The position numbers were made by a program, and so were the translations under genes. Under the pieces are notes generated by a model. The model had not been told where the DNA came from. It ran no database searches and saw only the letters and a list, made by a program, of their open reading frames with translations. Shown here one piece after another: positions 13,366 to 26,540 of a stretch of 64,000 nucleotides of DNA; the first letter of the stretch is position 1, and each line of letters starts with the position of its first letter. The DNA comes from Leucaena leucocephala (lineage: Eukaryota > Streptophyta > Magnoliopsida > Fabales > Fabaceae), in the NCBI GenBank assembly GCA_037074615.1, contig CM073550.1, positions 13,162,001 through 13,226,000 on the forward strand. The letters run 5' to 3'.

Positions 13366-13764
13366 AATTAAGCCGCAGGAGCCAAGGGGCATTCAAGTAT
13401 AACAACATACGCTAGAAGTTTATACAAATGCATAAATCCCATATTCAATCAAGTAAAAATAATAATAAAAAGGGGGAAAAGGACAATGATAAAACTATGG
13501 CCATTTTCACACTGTTCCATTTGATAACCCAAATTACAGAGATAAATGATGCTATGAATCTACACAGAAGAGAAACTAACAAAAGCAACCAAAAAGCACA
13601 ACCTAAAAATTCCAAGGACTTTTAATGAATTTTACAGAGGAGGAGGGTAAAAGGGGAAGAAAATATATTGCAGGAAATTCATAATGGACATTTTCTTGTT
13701 TGTTTTGGTGAGAGACAGAGACATCCAAACTAATTGAAGAATGCCTGATCAAGCTCCCCTGTTT

Positions 13765-16700
13765 TCATGACTTGAAACGAACTACAATGCAAGAAATATC
13801 ATCCTTGCTGTCTCTGTTCAATGCCTCTGCGGCTAGCTGTTTGGCTGCCCTTTGTGGATCCTTTATCCTTCTTGCAATATCAACTGCCTCTTGATTTGCC
13901 ATCACCTGGATTCAATCAAAATTAACAAGAACATCATCAATTTAGAGAACTTGTACAGATCATATATAAAACAAGTGGCGGACCTATCCGGTTTCTCTAC
14001 TCGTTTTGGGGACGTGGCATGAGGCTACTTCCAATCTTGGCCTCTCCAAAACGTGGAAGTCAAGATTTTTCTGTGTTTGATCTCCTTTTTTTCTAAAAAG
14101 AAATATGAAAATTAATCTTTTAGTCCCTATAGTTTTGACTCGTTTGTAACTTAATTTTTAAATTTTGACTTGGTACCACTCAGTTTCTATATTTTTTACT
14201 TAATTACAACTCAATCCCTGAACTTTGATTTAGTGGAACTCGATCCATATAGTTTAACTATTTTAAATATTAGTCCCTATAATTTCGAAAATAAAAGTAA
14301 ATATTTTATGAAGTTTAAGGACTAAAGTTTTAAATGGTTAAAACTATAAAGATTAAGTTACAGCGAATAAAAGTTAAAAGGTTGAGTTTCAACTGAGTCA
14401 AACTACAAAAATCGAGTGGCACCAAGTCAAAGTTTAAGAATTAAATTATAATTAAGTCAAAACTATGAAGACAAAAAGTTTAATTTTCCGAAAAAATGAG
14501 ACAAAATTAAAAGAAACAGCAGAGAATCTTTCTACATAGTAGACCTTCAGTAGACAACTTTAGAGCCTGCTTCAGAGTTTTGAAGGAGGTGGAGTGAAGT
14601 GTAAAGAGGTACAGGTTTCATTCCATTGTATGAAGTTTTAATGAAAAAGTGAATGGTAACTCCAAACGTTCTCAAAGTGAAATTTCGATATTCGCCATGT
14701 GTAGAAGGAAAATTCAGGGTGTAAAAATTAGATGATAAAGGCTAAGACAGTAAATTAACCTAAAAAGAAACTCAAAACTAACCCATTACTTTTTAAACCA
14801 TACAAACAGTGGTGGGTCTTCCAACCCAGCCCAGCCTCCTTAAACATATCCTAAGCTTTTTAAATTTAAAGTGGTCATTAACCTAATTTTGACCACTGTA
14901 TGATATAATGATCAAGATTTTAATCTTTGTGAAGGTCCATGAGATGAGAGTGTTAAAATTTATACTGCAAAACCAGTGACGAACCTTCTATTTAATAACT
15001 TTAACTGTTGAGTTAAATAATTTTTTGATGATTCATGGGGGAGAGAAGAGAGAATTTGACGTATGACCTTCCATAGACCATCACTTGCAAGAATCAAAAG
15101 CTCCATCTCTGAGTCAATATTAGCCTGCTGTATGTCAGGATCAGATCGCAAATGCGATTTGAGATTTTTGTCTCCAAATGCTCGAGAAACTGCAAGCTGG
15201 CCATTCACTCGGGCAACATCTCCTAACAAAACATTATGAAGTCAACAAATCATTATGAAGTATAAAACACTGAAATAAAGAGACACTTCAGTGCTGCATA
15301 TAAACTATTGTAATGGCTAGTCCAGACTCATGAGGCTTCCCATTTTGGTCAACCAATTGAAGATCCATGTCCCAAGAATAGAAGTTCATAGCCATTTACA
15401 AAATGTGATAAATCAAAATAAAATTGTAATACTGAATCACAGTCAGTATGAAGAGTGTGATACACTGGAACTGGACACGGATTCTTGTAAGATTCATCAC
15501 TGAGCCAAATCATACCAGAAAATAATTCTAGGAAAAATTAAAGGTTTTTTTTTACCCAATTAATAGTTCCTTGTGCTATTTTTTCTATTATCAGGTCCTC
15601 TGGAGACTATTGTCAGAAGGGCTCAGTGAAAACCTAAGACTTATAATCAAATGTTAATATCTAAACACATACTTTGAAGTAATTAATGTGCCCATGGATA
15701 TCTTTGTCAGTTTTCAAACTCAAGGAAGGTTTTTAACCTAAGGGACTTAGGGTAATATCAAAAAAGTACATGATATATACTAAACCTTATATTAGCATCC
15801 CAAACTACTACTTCTTCTAGAACAAGTAGCACAAACTTTTTTATAAAATCCAAATTCAAAACGTTTCACCAAAAACAATCCTAATTCAAAACAGACAAAT
15901 CCAGCAAGGAATATCAAATAGTAATACATAAAGAACTAAGTACTAAATACTATGCCTATAAATTTTTTTACTTTGAAATTCACCATACCAGATTGAATGT
16001 CCAGTACTCAAAAAAGTATCACTTTATTTTTCACCAGTTAGCATATAAAAAAAGTACACATCTAACGGGTGACCCTCTCTTTCTCCATAAGAAATATTAG
16101 CCTTTTACTCTTTAAATCAGCCTTTATATTAATTCCACTTAAAAACTAGACATTTATGTTTTTCTGTCAAGTATCAAATCAAGAAAGGTTTTTCTTTGAC
16201 ATTCAGCGCTGATAGATCCCCAGAAAATTCAAGTAAGATTGAAGTCAAGGCAAGTGGAAGTGATAATGCGAGGGAGGGTGAAATTAAAAAAGAAATGAAT
16301 GGCAAAGAGAGTGTATCTGAGAGGGAAGAGAAAGTGGCAATTAGAGGGTAAAATGGCAGCTATGGGATGTATCAGAGTGGTGTGCTGCTAGAGAGAGGAT
16401 AAGTAATTTGGAAAAAGAAGTCTTCAAAATAGAAACAAGCCTCCCAAATGGTAAAAACCTTGTTACAGTCCTTATGTTTTGTGTTTTCCCAAGGTTCTCT
16501 ATGTAACTTTATTAGTATGAGAAAGAACAGGTACGAATGTAGAGAACTAGTGTTGTTTACTTGTAAATTATGGATTATTGAACATAATGCTTGTCGTTTG
16601 GTAGATTTTACAGAATTGTATTGTGTTGTGTTAGATTGAATTATAATAAACATACTCTCTCCTTGTATTTTGAATTTTGAAATTGTAAATGAGACATATA

Positions 16701-19083
16701 ACCCCCAAACCCTTAATGATGACAACTTATAAATGAGTGAACCTGGCATGTTAGAGACAAAGCCACCTCTGTCCTCGATGCTGTCCCTCTCAGTATTGGG
16801 CTCATGATCTATACTCATTTGTATTGCTACCCCATCCTTTGACAGAACTGCACGTGAATCTCCAACATTAGCTACCCATAACTTCTGATTATTTATAATA
16901 ATTGCAGTCACTGCAGTCGATCCACCTCTTCCCAAATCAGGACTGTGAGAAAGAATTGCTTTATCTGTTGCCTCATAAGCTTTTACAATGGACCTGGCAG
17001 TATCAGTCCAAAAGTCCTCCTGGAATATAATTAAATAATGAACAGTGACATTATTTAACAAACAGATTAACCAAATATACTGTTATCAAAAGAAAATAAG
17101 TTTTAGCAATTGTATACAGAGATCAATTAAAAATATTTTCTTTGTGTGGTAGATAATAATAGCTAAAAAGGATGGGAAGTTGAAAAGTAGAAATAGAATC
17201 TCCTATTACATGTAACATAAACCAGAAACGGGAAAACACTATTTTCCTGACTCATTCAGTTAACTTTAAGTAACAACAAAACACATGCTATTAATAGTTT
17301 GAAACTAAATCAAAACTCACATCTTTTAAGATATTAGAGAAGAGATTCTTTTGTAGAAAGGCTGGCACACTATCTCCCAAATGCCCATCATATATAGCAA
17401 AAAGTCCAAGCTCTTGCCCTCTGGTATGGACAAATTTTGCCACATGATAGTCTTCCATTGGGTGGCTTGCTTTCCCTTTGACAAGGCTAAAGCCATACTT
17501 GACATGATTCTGATGGCTTCTGCCCTTGCCAGAGCTACTTGACGAACGGCCTCCAACCACCTGAAGATATTTGGCCAAAAACAACACCACCAAAAGATCA
17601 GTTTTTAACAAGAGTAGGTAGGCCTTATTTAACATGTTTGGACAAGATATGTTAGAAGAATGTCAAATGTAATTTGTTTGATTAACCAAAGGCACATATT
17701 ACATAATACAAATGTTATACAAGGGAATAACTGACAGAAATAATAAGAATATGCCACAATTAGAGTCCTAGAACAAGTCAATACCAGCAAAAAAAAAACA
17801 TAACATATCATAGGGATGATCCAATTATCATCTGAGTCTGAATAAAACAATCCTATAAATGGCACTAAAGAGAAGGGAAAGAAAAGAAAATCAGAGCAAA
17901 ACCCAATATCAAAAGAAGGTTAATTAGACAGTTTTGTTGCCACAACCACGTATAATTGAGGCAGTATTTTCATATCAATTATATCTGAAAAACGTAACAC
18001 GCAGCAGAAAATTCCAGATGGATCTCCCCCTTCACTCACTTTCCATGCAATTACTGTTTGTCCTTCGCCTGTTTCAGGATCAACATTACTTAAACAGCAA
18101 AAAGAATCAGAAAGTAGAACCTACAATTATTTATTGCAATCTAGCATTGATATTAACTAATGTCACAAAAGCGAGAAAATATCTCTTTCTTTTTCTGCAA
18201 TTGGTGTACTCCCCAATTTCCACCATCTCTAGGATTAATGTTCAAAGGTGGCAAATGCAGTGAAAAAAAAACCCAGAAATTATCATCCCAACAAACCAGC
18301 CTTAAACGACCAATTCTAAAACTGATCATACATACTCAAGTTTAGTCATTATGTGATTCCATCAATATCTATGTTTCCTTTTGTCAATCCTCACCACCTG
18401 TTTTGAGTTTAATTGATGGCCACAAATTAGCAGAAATAATCCTTATATTTCAATTTTCCTTCAAGTTGGAATGCTTGGAATAACATTTGAGATACTCCTC
18501 GGCCATTCCCAAAGACTAGAACTTAATTGTGAGTAGATAACTAGATATATGACTAGGACATCTGCCTCGAACCCTCTTCCAATATCCATGGAAAACTCCA
18601 AAACACCTATGTTTTTGGCATCACTTGTAGCTTTACCTGGACAGTTTCTCCCTTAGTATTCCTAGGTGTAACATCCAAACCTCAAGCCAAATGTGGCTAT
18701 GAGAAATTATGAAGACATTGATTGCAACAAATGGCATCAAAGAGAGGTTGTAGGTTTGAATTTGCCAAGTGACACAGCTATGAGAAACTATAAGGAACAC
18801 CTCAAGCTTGTACTGTAGTGATAAGCACTTGATCCTTGTTCTTTGGATAGGCACAGGTATCCTCCAAATAGGAGGTAATCTTATTCGAGGCACTATAGGG
18901 TACTAAATGTGGCCGGTTGTCCCAGTATCCTGGGGTTGTGCTAGGAACTAAATCCTCTCCCAGGCAATTCTATAGATTTGTCATTTGAAAGACAACATCA
19001 GGATCAGAAGAAGAATCAGAAGAATAACAAGAAGCAGAAAAGCTCACCTGAGAGACAGAGTTGAAGCAGCAAAGGTTATCCAT
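13765..19083 (-). CDS. protein phosphatase 2C, clade F type, 5 exons, 282 aa
   Basis: Metal-dependent Ser/Thr phosphatase of the short plant PP2C group that includes PAPP2C and PIA1-type proteins, implicated in defence and phytochrome signalling; the exact orthologue is not resolved. Exons: 19083-19048, 17560-17321, 17019-16743, 15222-15068, 13905-13765, total 849 nt. The 12-residue first exon (MDNLCCFNSVSQ) is followed by VVGGRSSSSSGKGRSHQ, then KYGFSLVKGK. Metal-binding and catalytic landmarks: MEDYH (Asp49), AIYDGHLG (Asp70, Gly71), GRGGSTAVTA, VANVGDSRAVLS, IDHEPN, SRAFGDK, ASDGLWK (Asp232) and SKDDISC (Asp271/272). All metal ligands are present and the length equals that of the family. 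The protein has no regulatory N-terminal extension and no membrane segment, so a soluble cytosolic/nuclear enzyme is expected. Introns 1, 3 and 4 exceed 1 kb; intron 4 contains a MITE. Confidence 0.93.
14107..14488. mobile_element. MITE with long terminal inverted repeats in PP2C intron 4
   Basis: The left arm (from GAAAATTAATCTTTTAGTCC, through ATAGTTTTGACT and TTTTGACTTGGTACCACTC) recurs inverted in the right arm (GAGTGGCACCAAGTCAAA, AGTCAAAACTATGAAGAC, TTAATTTTC). The arms extend for well over 80 bp each, so most of the 382-bp element could fold back. No ORF. Flanks are A-rich and do not give a clear target duplication. The long-arm structure resembles foldback or Mutator-type MITEs; the superfamily is not certain. 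Confidence 0.65.
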
Positions 19084-19508
19084 ATAATTCAGCCCCTTCT
19101 CAACCTTTCAAGTCTACAAGTCAACATGTAACTCCTCTGCTAATCTTCATAACACAAAAATTGCACAAAAAACAGGATGTCGAATAACCCTAAACACTCA
19201 AATAAATGAACAACTATGAATTCAAAGAAGAATTCCGATCACCCAACATGCAATGATATCATCCACAACCACCCAAATAAAAGAGCAATAATCAACAAAT
19301 AACCCATAAATCTACTCACCGATCCAAAAAACCTCAAAATTATTCAAGAAAAGTGAAAGGGAAGATCTGCAGATGAATTGGGTGACCGAGTCTGCCGTCC
19401 CCACTCAGAGATGCAGAGAGAACAATAGGCAGAAACACAAGAACACAGAGAGAAATTGATATCAAGACCAAAACAGCAAGAGGGTTGCAATTATAACAGG
19501 AGAGAGTG

Positions 19509-19531
19509 AGAAGAAGAAGAAGAAGAAGACG
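19509..19531. repeat. (AGA)n/(GAA)n microsatellite in the PP2C 5' flank
   Basis: A run of GAAGAAGAA units about 430 bp upstream of the PP2C start, CTT-rich on the coding strand. CTT/GAA tracts are common in plant leaders and promoters; any role here is unproven. Confidence 0.7.
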
Positions 19532-19983
19532 AAGGGGTGTAACGGCCTGGTCTTGATGAGAAAGTCTTCTCTCATGGCAATGGCAGCCAAAATAGCTGAG
19601 AGGTTGCCCTTATTGACTTTGCAGTTTCGGGTTTTGTTGTTGCTGTTTTAGTTGTTTTATAAATTGCTGACACTATATAGTGGTTAATTATTACAGCTGT
19701 TTTTGAGGTTTCATTGATCGTATAAAAACGAGTATTGTTTTTGGTGGGGACCACTCAAAAGTCAGCCAAATTTTCTACCTTCGAGACTCTGTTTATTAGT
19801 ACTAGTACTACTCCATTACTCTAAAAAGCAAAATAGCACTCATCCCCGGGCATTAAAATAATACCCGCAATAAACTCTGCTTTTTAAGCGCTGGCGTTTA
19901 CCATACGGAGTACTAATCTTGCGCGTTTCCGCAATTAGCAAGAAGAGATCTTACCAAAATATATATATATATACACACATATA

Positions 19984-20350
19984 TATTATGACTACTAGAA
20001 TGTAAATATTTATCTCTTTTTTTCTTTTTATTTTTTTTTATTTTTATTAGTCTATTACTCTTTTATTCCTATATTAATTCTCCTCTTCTTTAACTTTAAC
20101 TTTTACTATTCTATTACTTCTTAACTACTACGTTAAACTTATAGTTTCTATTATGTTATTTATAAATTGTATTACCTATTATTTATCATTTAAATTTAGA
20201 TGTAACCTTCATATAAGAATATGCCTATAAATAGGACATATCATTTGTGTTATAAAACAAATGGAAGAATACAATATACTTATTTTATTTTCTTATTTTC
20301 ATATTTTCTCTCATCTTAATCTTATTTATTAGTTGGTTAGTTTTATAATA
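19984..20350 (+). repeat. left LTR of the copia element
   Basis: Matches 23541-23892 along most of its length, for example TAGAATGTAAATATTTATCTC versus TAGAATGTAGATGCTCATCTC, and CTCTCATCTTAATCTTATT in both. Its end (TTTTATAATA) is followed by CGTTATCAACATGAC, a tRNA-primer-binding-site-like position. The terminal TG has decayed. Confidence 0.75.
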
Positions 20351-21160
20351 CGTTATCAACATGACTGCTCTATAAATTGACGTTATTGTAAGGTCTATCA
20401 TTAGAAGATAAGTTTCTATATTATTTTTATGTTAAATTATAGTTTCATAATAGATTATTTTCTAATTATTTAACCTTCTTAATTTTGATCTCCATTTGAC
20501 TTTTGTTATACTTTTATGATAGTATCCTCATATAAAATTTTACAAACCTTGAGTCCGTGGCTCTTGACATTACTGGAAAGAATTATCTATCCTAGATACT
20601 AGATGTAGAAATTCATCTAGATGACATAGGATTATGAAACATTATTAAGGAAGGCAATCAAGAATCCAACAAAGACAAAGTCAAGGCCATGATCTTTCTT
20701 CACCATCACCTAGATGAAAGACTAAAAATTGAATATTTAACCGTCAAAGATCCACTTGTTCTTTAGAACAACCTAAAAGAAAGAGATGACCACTAGAAAA
20801 GTGTTATTCTTTCAAAAGCTCGTTATGTATGGATATATTTACATGTGCAAGATTTTAAATTAGTCAGTAAATATAATTCTGCACTATTTAGAATTAGTTA
20901 TCCACTAAAACTATATGAAGAAAAAATTACTGATGATAACATGTTAGAAAGAACATTCTCCACATTTCATGCATCCAATGTGCTATTGCAACAATAATAT
21001 CATGAAAATGTTTCAAAAAGTATTCTGAATTAATTTATTGCCTTTTGGTGGCTGAACAAAATAATGAGTTTCTAATAAAGAATCATGAATCCCGTCTAAC
21101 TGGGTCTATTGTATTCTCAGAAATGAATATAGTGACAAATGAATCATCCCGTGGTCTGGA

Positions 21161-21472
21161 ATGTGGATGTGGAGAGGTCATGGCCATAGACGAGATCGTG
21201 GTCTATGTGGTTATGGTTCTTACTCGAGGTGGGTAAAGAATGATGATAACTACAAAAAGGAAACTAGTAAGAATGATAATTATATTGAAAATTTATGTCA
21301 TCGTTATGGTGGCAAAGATCATTTGGCTCGTGCTTATCGTATACTAAAACATTTAATCGAACTATACCAAAAATTACTCAAAAGAAAAAATAAAAGTAAA
21401 GGTAAAGAGCAAAAGATAGAAACAAATTTTGTTGTAAAGAAAGTAATTATGATTATGGCAATATGGATGTGA
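21161..21472 (+). pseudogene. copia gag zinc-knuckle fragment
   Basis: The frame reads LCHRYGGKDHLARAYR, a CX2CX4HX4C knuckle in which two Cys have become Tyr. A basic Lys-rich tail follows. The upstream gag part (about 20580-21000) is readable in several frames, with stops. This is internal to the element at 19984-23892. Confidence 0.7.
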
Positions 21473-22444
21473 CTCATTTGGATGTTGCTGATTTCTTTGT
21501 CAATCCTAACGGAATAATTGAGCACCTAATTGGTGATAGGAGTATCCAAAAAATAAGCTAAAATTTTATGATTATGTGTATTTTCCTTTTGCTATAATAA
21601 AGTTTATACTTCTCTCGATAAAAAAAATTCTACTTACTATGAAATTATTTATCCTAATAAACAAAATTATAAGTATTTCTTTTCATTAATTCTTTTAACA
21701 TTTCTTTTTCATTTCTTATGTTCCTGTTAATGAAGAATAGTGATCATTAACATTAATAAAGAAGATTTGTGTCTCGTTAATAGTGCAATAACTCATACAA
21801 TATTCAGAAATATAAACTATTTTTCTTCTTTAGTGATGCAAGAAGTTAATGACTAGACCATATCTAGAAATATAAAGATGATTAAGGGGTTTGGAAGAGT
21901 TAATATATTGTTATCTAAAGGAATATAATTATACATTGGTAGTGCATTTTATTCTTCCAAATCTAATAGGAATTTATTGAATTTTAAAGATATCTGCAAA
22001 AATAGACACCATATTGAAACAACAAATAAATAAAATCAGAAATATCTTGTTATCACAGATATAATTTTTGGTAAAAAATACACACTGGAAAAATTCTTTG
22101 CTTTTTCCTTTAGCATGTACTTCAAATTTATTAGTATAGTTGAAACACATGCCATTGCAAACCAGAAGTTTGCAAGTGAGAATAAATTTAATATTTAGTA
22201 TAATCGGTAGGTCATCTTGGGACAATAATGATGCGAAAAATAATTGAGAATTTATGTGGACATTTGTTGAAAGGACGATTAATTATACAATCCTATATTT
22301 TCTCATGTGTTGCATGTTCTAAAAGAAAACGAATTATTAAACCATCATCAGTGGATCTCTTATATTTCTCTAATGTATATAGGGAGATATTTGTGGTCCA
22401 ATACGTGGAGATGTTCAATTTGTCTTTGACTACAAATTGAACAT

Positions 22445-22780
22445 ATGAAAAATAGGATATTTATATGTCAAGAAACTCACACAAGAAAAGTCTTAAAATA
22501 TTTCTATATGGATAAATCACATCCACTATGTACTCTGATGATTGTAAGATCTCTAGATAAATATAAAGATCCCTTTAGACTTAAAGAATGTAATGAAGAA
22601 CTACTTGACCCAGAAGTGTCATACCTTAGTGCAATTAGTACTTTTATGTATCTTGTTAGTTAGACATGATCGGATATATCATTTGCTATTAACTTATTAG
22701 CAAGATATAGTTCTTCACCAAAATGAAGACATCGGAATGAGGTTAACCACATTCTCCGTTACTTGAAGGGTACTATGGAT
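22445..22780 (+). pseudogene. copia reverse transcriptase C-terminal fragment
   Basis: Contains the copia signatures KVLKYFYMDKSHPL, DPEVSYLSAISTFMYL and, after a frame break, YSSSP-like and YLKGTMD-like motifs (about 22700-22775). The catalytic YVDD-bearing region lies upstream in an intact element and is missing here. Inactive. Confidence 0.7.
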
Positions 22781-23540
22781 ATATGATTATTTTATTCGAA
22801 TGAACAAAAGACTAACTTTGTCAACTATGCTGATGCTGGATTTCAATCTAATCCACATGTTGGTAGATCACAAACAGACTATTTGTTCAAATGTAATAGT
22901 ACATTTATTTCATGGAGAACAATGAAACAAACCATATTAGCCACATTATCTAAACATACAAAAATACTAATGATACATGAAACAAATCAATAATGTGTAT
23001 AGTTAATATTGATAATACATCATATACCTACCAATTGTGGATCATCATTTAGTAAAATGATTCCAACAGTCAAATATGAAGATAATATTGCATGTATTAT
23101 CCAACTAAAAGAATGATACATCAAAAGATATAAGACAAAATATATTTCTGTAAAAAAAGATTTATACATGATCTTCAAAAGAATGGTGAGATTAATATCC
23201 AGTAAATCCATTTCAAAGAAAATCTAGCAGATTTGTTCATTAAGTCACTTCTGGCAATAGCATTTGAGAAGTTCGTACATGATATCGGACTTCATAGATT
23301 CAAATATATCAATTGACGTTGTAGAAAGAGAGAAGTTGATACACACTATACTCTTTTTCCTTTGACTAGAGTTTTGTCCCACTGAGTTTTTTTAGCAAGG
23401 TTTTTAATCAAACAACATTGTGAATATATTAATTAAATGTGTACTGTTTTTCATTCACTAGGTTTTTATCCTACAGGATTTTTTCTAGTTAAATTTTTTT
23501 AATGAGACACATTATTAAATAATAGACATCCAAGGATAAG

Positions 23541-23892
23541 TGTTATAAATATTAGAATGTAGATGCTCATCTCCCTCTTTCTCGCCAACTTCAACTTCAA
23601 TTTCCACTACTATATTAACCCTTTTTCTTTTTCAACTTCAACTTCCACTACTCTATTACTCTTCTACTACTACATTAAGCTTGTAACTTCTACTAAGTCA
23701 TTCATAAATTTTATTACTCACTATTTATCATTTAAATTTGTATATAACCTACATATAAGATCATCCCTATAAATAGGGTATGTCAGTTGTGTTGTAAAGT
23801 AGGTGGAAGAATATAATATACTTCTCTTATTTTATTGTCTTTATCTTTTCTCTCATCTTAATCTTATTGATTAGTTGACTAGTTTTATAACA
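23541..23892 (+). repeat. right LTR of the copia element
   Basis: Begins TGTTATAA and ends TTATAACA, canonical TG...CA with an 8-bp inverted end repeat. It carries the TATA-like CCCTATAAATAGGG near 23766. A TG-repeat (tatatatgtgtgtg) starts right after it. Confidence 0.8.
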
Positions 23893-24847
23893 ATATATAT
23901 ATGTGTGTGTGTGTCTTTATTCTTGATCAACAAGCTTCAATTTCTAATATATATTTATTTTTTACTTTGGAGTTCAGAGTTTATTTTTAGTAGTTATATA
24001 GGTCAAATTTTTCCCTCATGTTTACATAGGAAAGGAAAATAATATATTATAGTTTATTAATTATTTATAATTATTATAAATTGTTAATTAAAAAATTAAA
24101 AAATTATGAAATTAATTAATAGGATTACAGATTAATTATCATTATATGACTTAAAATTTTTTTAAGATCAAAGTAATTTATTACTACTTCTTATATTCTT
24201 TAATATAAGATATATTTAAATTTTTCAATAAATTAATAAAATTAAAAAAATTAATTAATTATAATAAAAAAATTTAACTAGAACTTTAGTATTTTTATAA
24301 ATAGTGACAGGATATTCCTAAATATAGGTTATATATATATAAATATTAAAGATGGTAAAACTTTTTATTATTTAGAGACCTAAAGGATTATTTTTTTTTT
24401 ATTACTGGTTCACCTCTAATTAATTAAAGGGAGAATGACATCTAAGTCACCTGGAAGGTATAAAATGTCAAAAAAGTCCCAAGAAATGATATAATTAATG
24501 TCAAGTCCCATGAGACCTCATATGATTTTTTTTTAATTGTAAAAAGATATCATTGTCCCTAAGACTGAAATTCTCCCTTTCCTTTCTCTTTCTTATAATC
24601 CCCTTTCATCAGCATCAGGACTCTCTCTCTATCTTCATTCGATAAACTCAATCTCCTCTCAATCTCTCTACAATTGTTGCTTAGATTCTCTTGCTGTCGT
24701 ACCCTCCTTCTCTTTCCTTTCCTCCAACATTTTAGAAGGATTCTACTGAAATTTAATTTGTTATATTCATCAACTATTCACTGGACCACTTTGACTACCG
24801 GTATTTTTTTCATAAGGCGCCTGATCTGCACGCATAAATACATAAGC

Positions 24848-25851
24848 ATGGATTTGGAGAGAAGGAAGCGGGGGTAGCTGGACCTTCAACTTCGTCAAGT
24901 ACAAAGGTATTTCTTAAAACTTGGTATTGTGTCATATTAGGTTTTTTGGTTAATGTTTCAAACATGCGGTTATTCTTTTCCTCTCTTGACTTCTAAGTGG
25001 TATGGGTTTGGATTTGGATTATAATGAATTGGTTTTGTACTGAGATTTATTAATTTGAGTTTAAATATCTTTTCATCTAATTAATATTTCATACTAGGCT
25101 ACTTGCATAGACACAATGGGTTTTTTCTTGAGGCTGCAAGAGATTCTTTTAAATAAAATTCATTTACTTATTTCTTGAAAAATGATTTGTAAACGGTCAT
25201 GTTTTCTTCCTTGTATAATAACTTTGTATTTTTATTCTGGTGAAAAATGAAGACCATGATTCGTTTAATGTATAGAATTGAATGGAATGGACTAAAAATA
25301 AAAAGAATATAAACTTTTGAGTAACTATTAGATGTAATAGACATTGCTAATGAATTAAAGAAAATTAATCTCTCTGTTTTTTTTCCTATAGTCCAATTTT
25401 TCTTTCTTATAAAACTTGGGCTAAGAAATGTCATTTCAAATTTAAGTCTTTCAACTAAAGAACGAACATAATTTGTTCTATTTGTTCACATCATTCCCCC
25501 CTTAAGTTAACTTCTTGATTTGTGGATTCTGGTGGTAGGTTCACTCAGGACTAAATTTGACTGAATACATAAAATCTTGTTTCTTTTCATGCTTGTTATT
25601 CGCGTTTGAGATGGATTGGGTTGACATCTAGTTTAGTTGAAAACTTGTTATGGATCTTTTAAGAAAATAATTAATTTTGCTTCCCTGATTGATTTCATTA
25701 CTTGCAGACTCAAAAGAAAAAGAAGAGCAGTGATATGAAGTATGACATTCTTGGCTGGGTAATTCTAGTTGTTGGCATTGTTGCATGGGTTGGATTTGCA
25801 AAATTGCATCCACCGCCTACTCTGGATAAGCAGTCTGATATGGTCATCTGA
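24848..25851 (+). CDS. small single-pass membrane protein, 2 exons, apparent frameshift in exon 1
   Basis: Exon 1 (24848-24906) ends at AAG/gtattt and exon 2 (25708-25851) follows ttgcag. Exon 2 encodes TQKKKKSSDMKYDILGW, then the hydrophobic helix VILVVGIVAWVGFA, then a short Pro-rich tail ending in TGA. The exon 2 frame extends back into exon 1 as GVAGPSTSSSTK, but the only ATG (24848, MDLERRKRG) is one base out of frame. The switch point is a run of five G at 24870-24874. With one G more the two parts would be colinear (about 68 aa), so either this copy is frameshifted or the base is missing from the sequence. A conserved small plant protein of unknown function seems likely, but I could not name it. 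An alternative 3' exon is possible after 26147 (cacag/GTGATG). Confidence 0.45.
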
Positions 25852-26540
25852 ATATCATTTCTTTGTATTTAATTTCAGTATTTTCTCCTATTTTCTTATT
25901 TGACAATGATGCAGTTGTGAAGTTATTTGACAAATATGAAGATTTTGCACATTTTTTTATCTACAATTCAGTTTGTTGCAAGCAGATACTAGCCAGGAGA
26001 ATAATGTTTATTTCTTACTTCATGTTGTACCTTTTGTAATGACTAATTTTAAGTTTGATAGTATTTAGCTTTCATTCAACTTTGATCCATGTGCAATGTA
26101 ATGATGGTTTGCTCATTTCCTGTTTCTATTCACAGGTGATGACCATGGTGGCCAAGACATTGGTTCAAGATGAAAAAAGGAAATGACTTGTTCTTAATGG
26201 TTCAACCTTTCTTGATTGCACGTGTTGATGTCTGTAACCCTTATGAGGTTGATATGGTGAATCTGAAGAAACTCATCCCAAAAATTATGGAATTGGTGCT
26301 CAAAATTCATTGGTAAACTATGCCTCAGAATGTGGGCAAGATATACAAGCTGTGAATATAAAACAGTTGATTCCTAATGATGAAAAATCAATGATTTTTG
26401 GGGCTTGCTTATAGAAGCAAATTTCTAGATTCGTGATGTATAATTCGAATATGTGATTATGTGGAGAGGATATAATCATTTTATAATGATAAAGAATCTT
26501 AATTACTGAATAGTTATTTAAAGATGATGGCTCAAGCATT

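Larger units (their letters stand above)
19984..23892 (+). mobile_element. degenerate Ty1/copia LTR retrotransposon with both LTRs
   Basis: Two diverged direct repeats bound a 3.2-kb interior: the left LTR at about 19984-20350 and the right LTR at 23541-23892. The right LTR is bordered by a perfect 8-bp inverted repeat, TGTTATAA and TTATAACA. Both contain the same promoter-like segment (CCTATAAATAGG, then AGAATA). Internal plus-strand remnants follow copia order: gag, with a zinc-knuckle relic near 21300; protease/integrase-like scraps near 21880-22060; reverse transcriptase C-terminus near 22460-22780; RNase H scraps to about 22960. Stops and frameshifts occur throughout and the interior is shorter than in an intact element, so it is inactive. 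Insertion was into an AT/AC simple repeat (tatatat on both sides). Confidence 0.85.

Noticed and set aside
18550..18970. B-box-like GGTTTGAATTTGCC and tRNA-like words in PP2C intron 1, suggesting a SINE
   Set aside because: No well-placed A-box, no tail and no target duplication; too weak to call.
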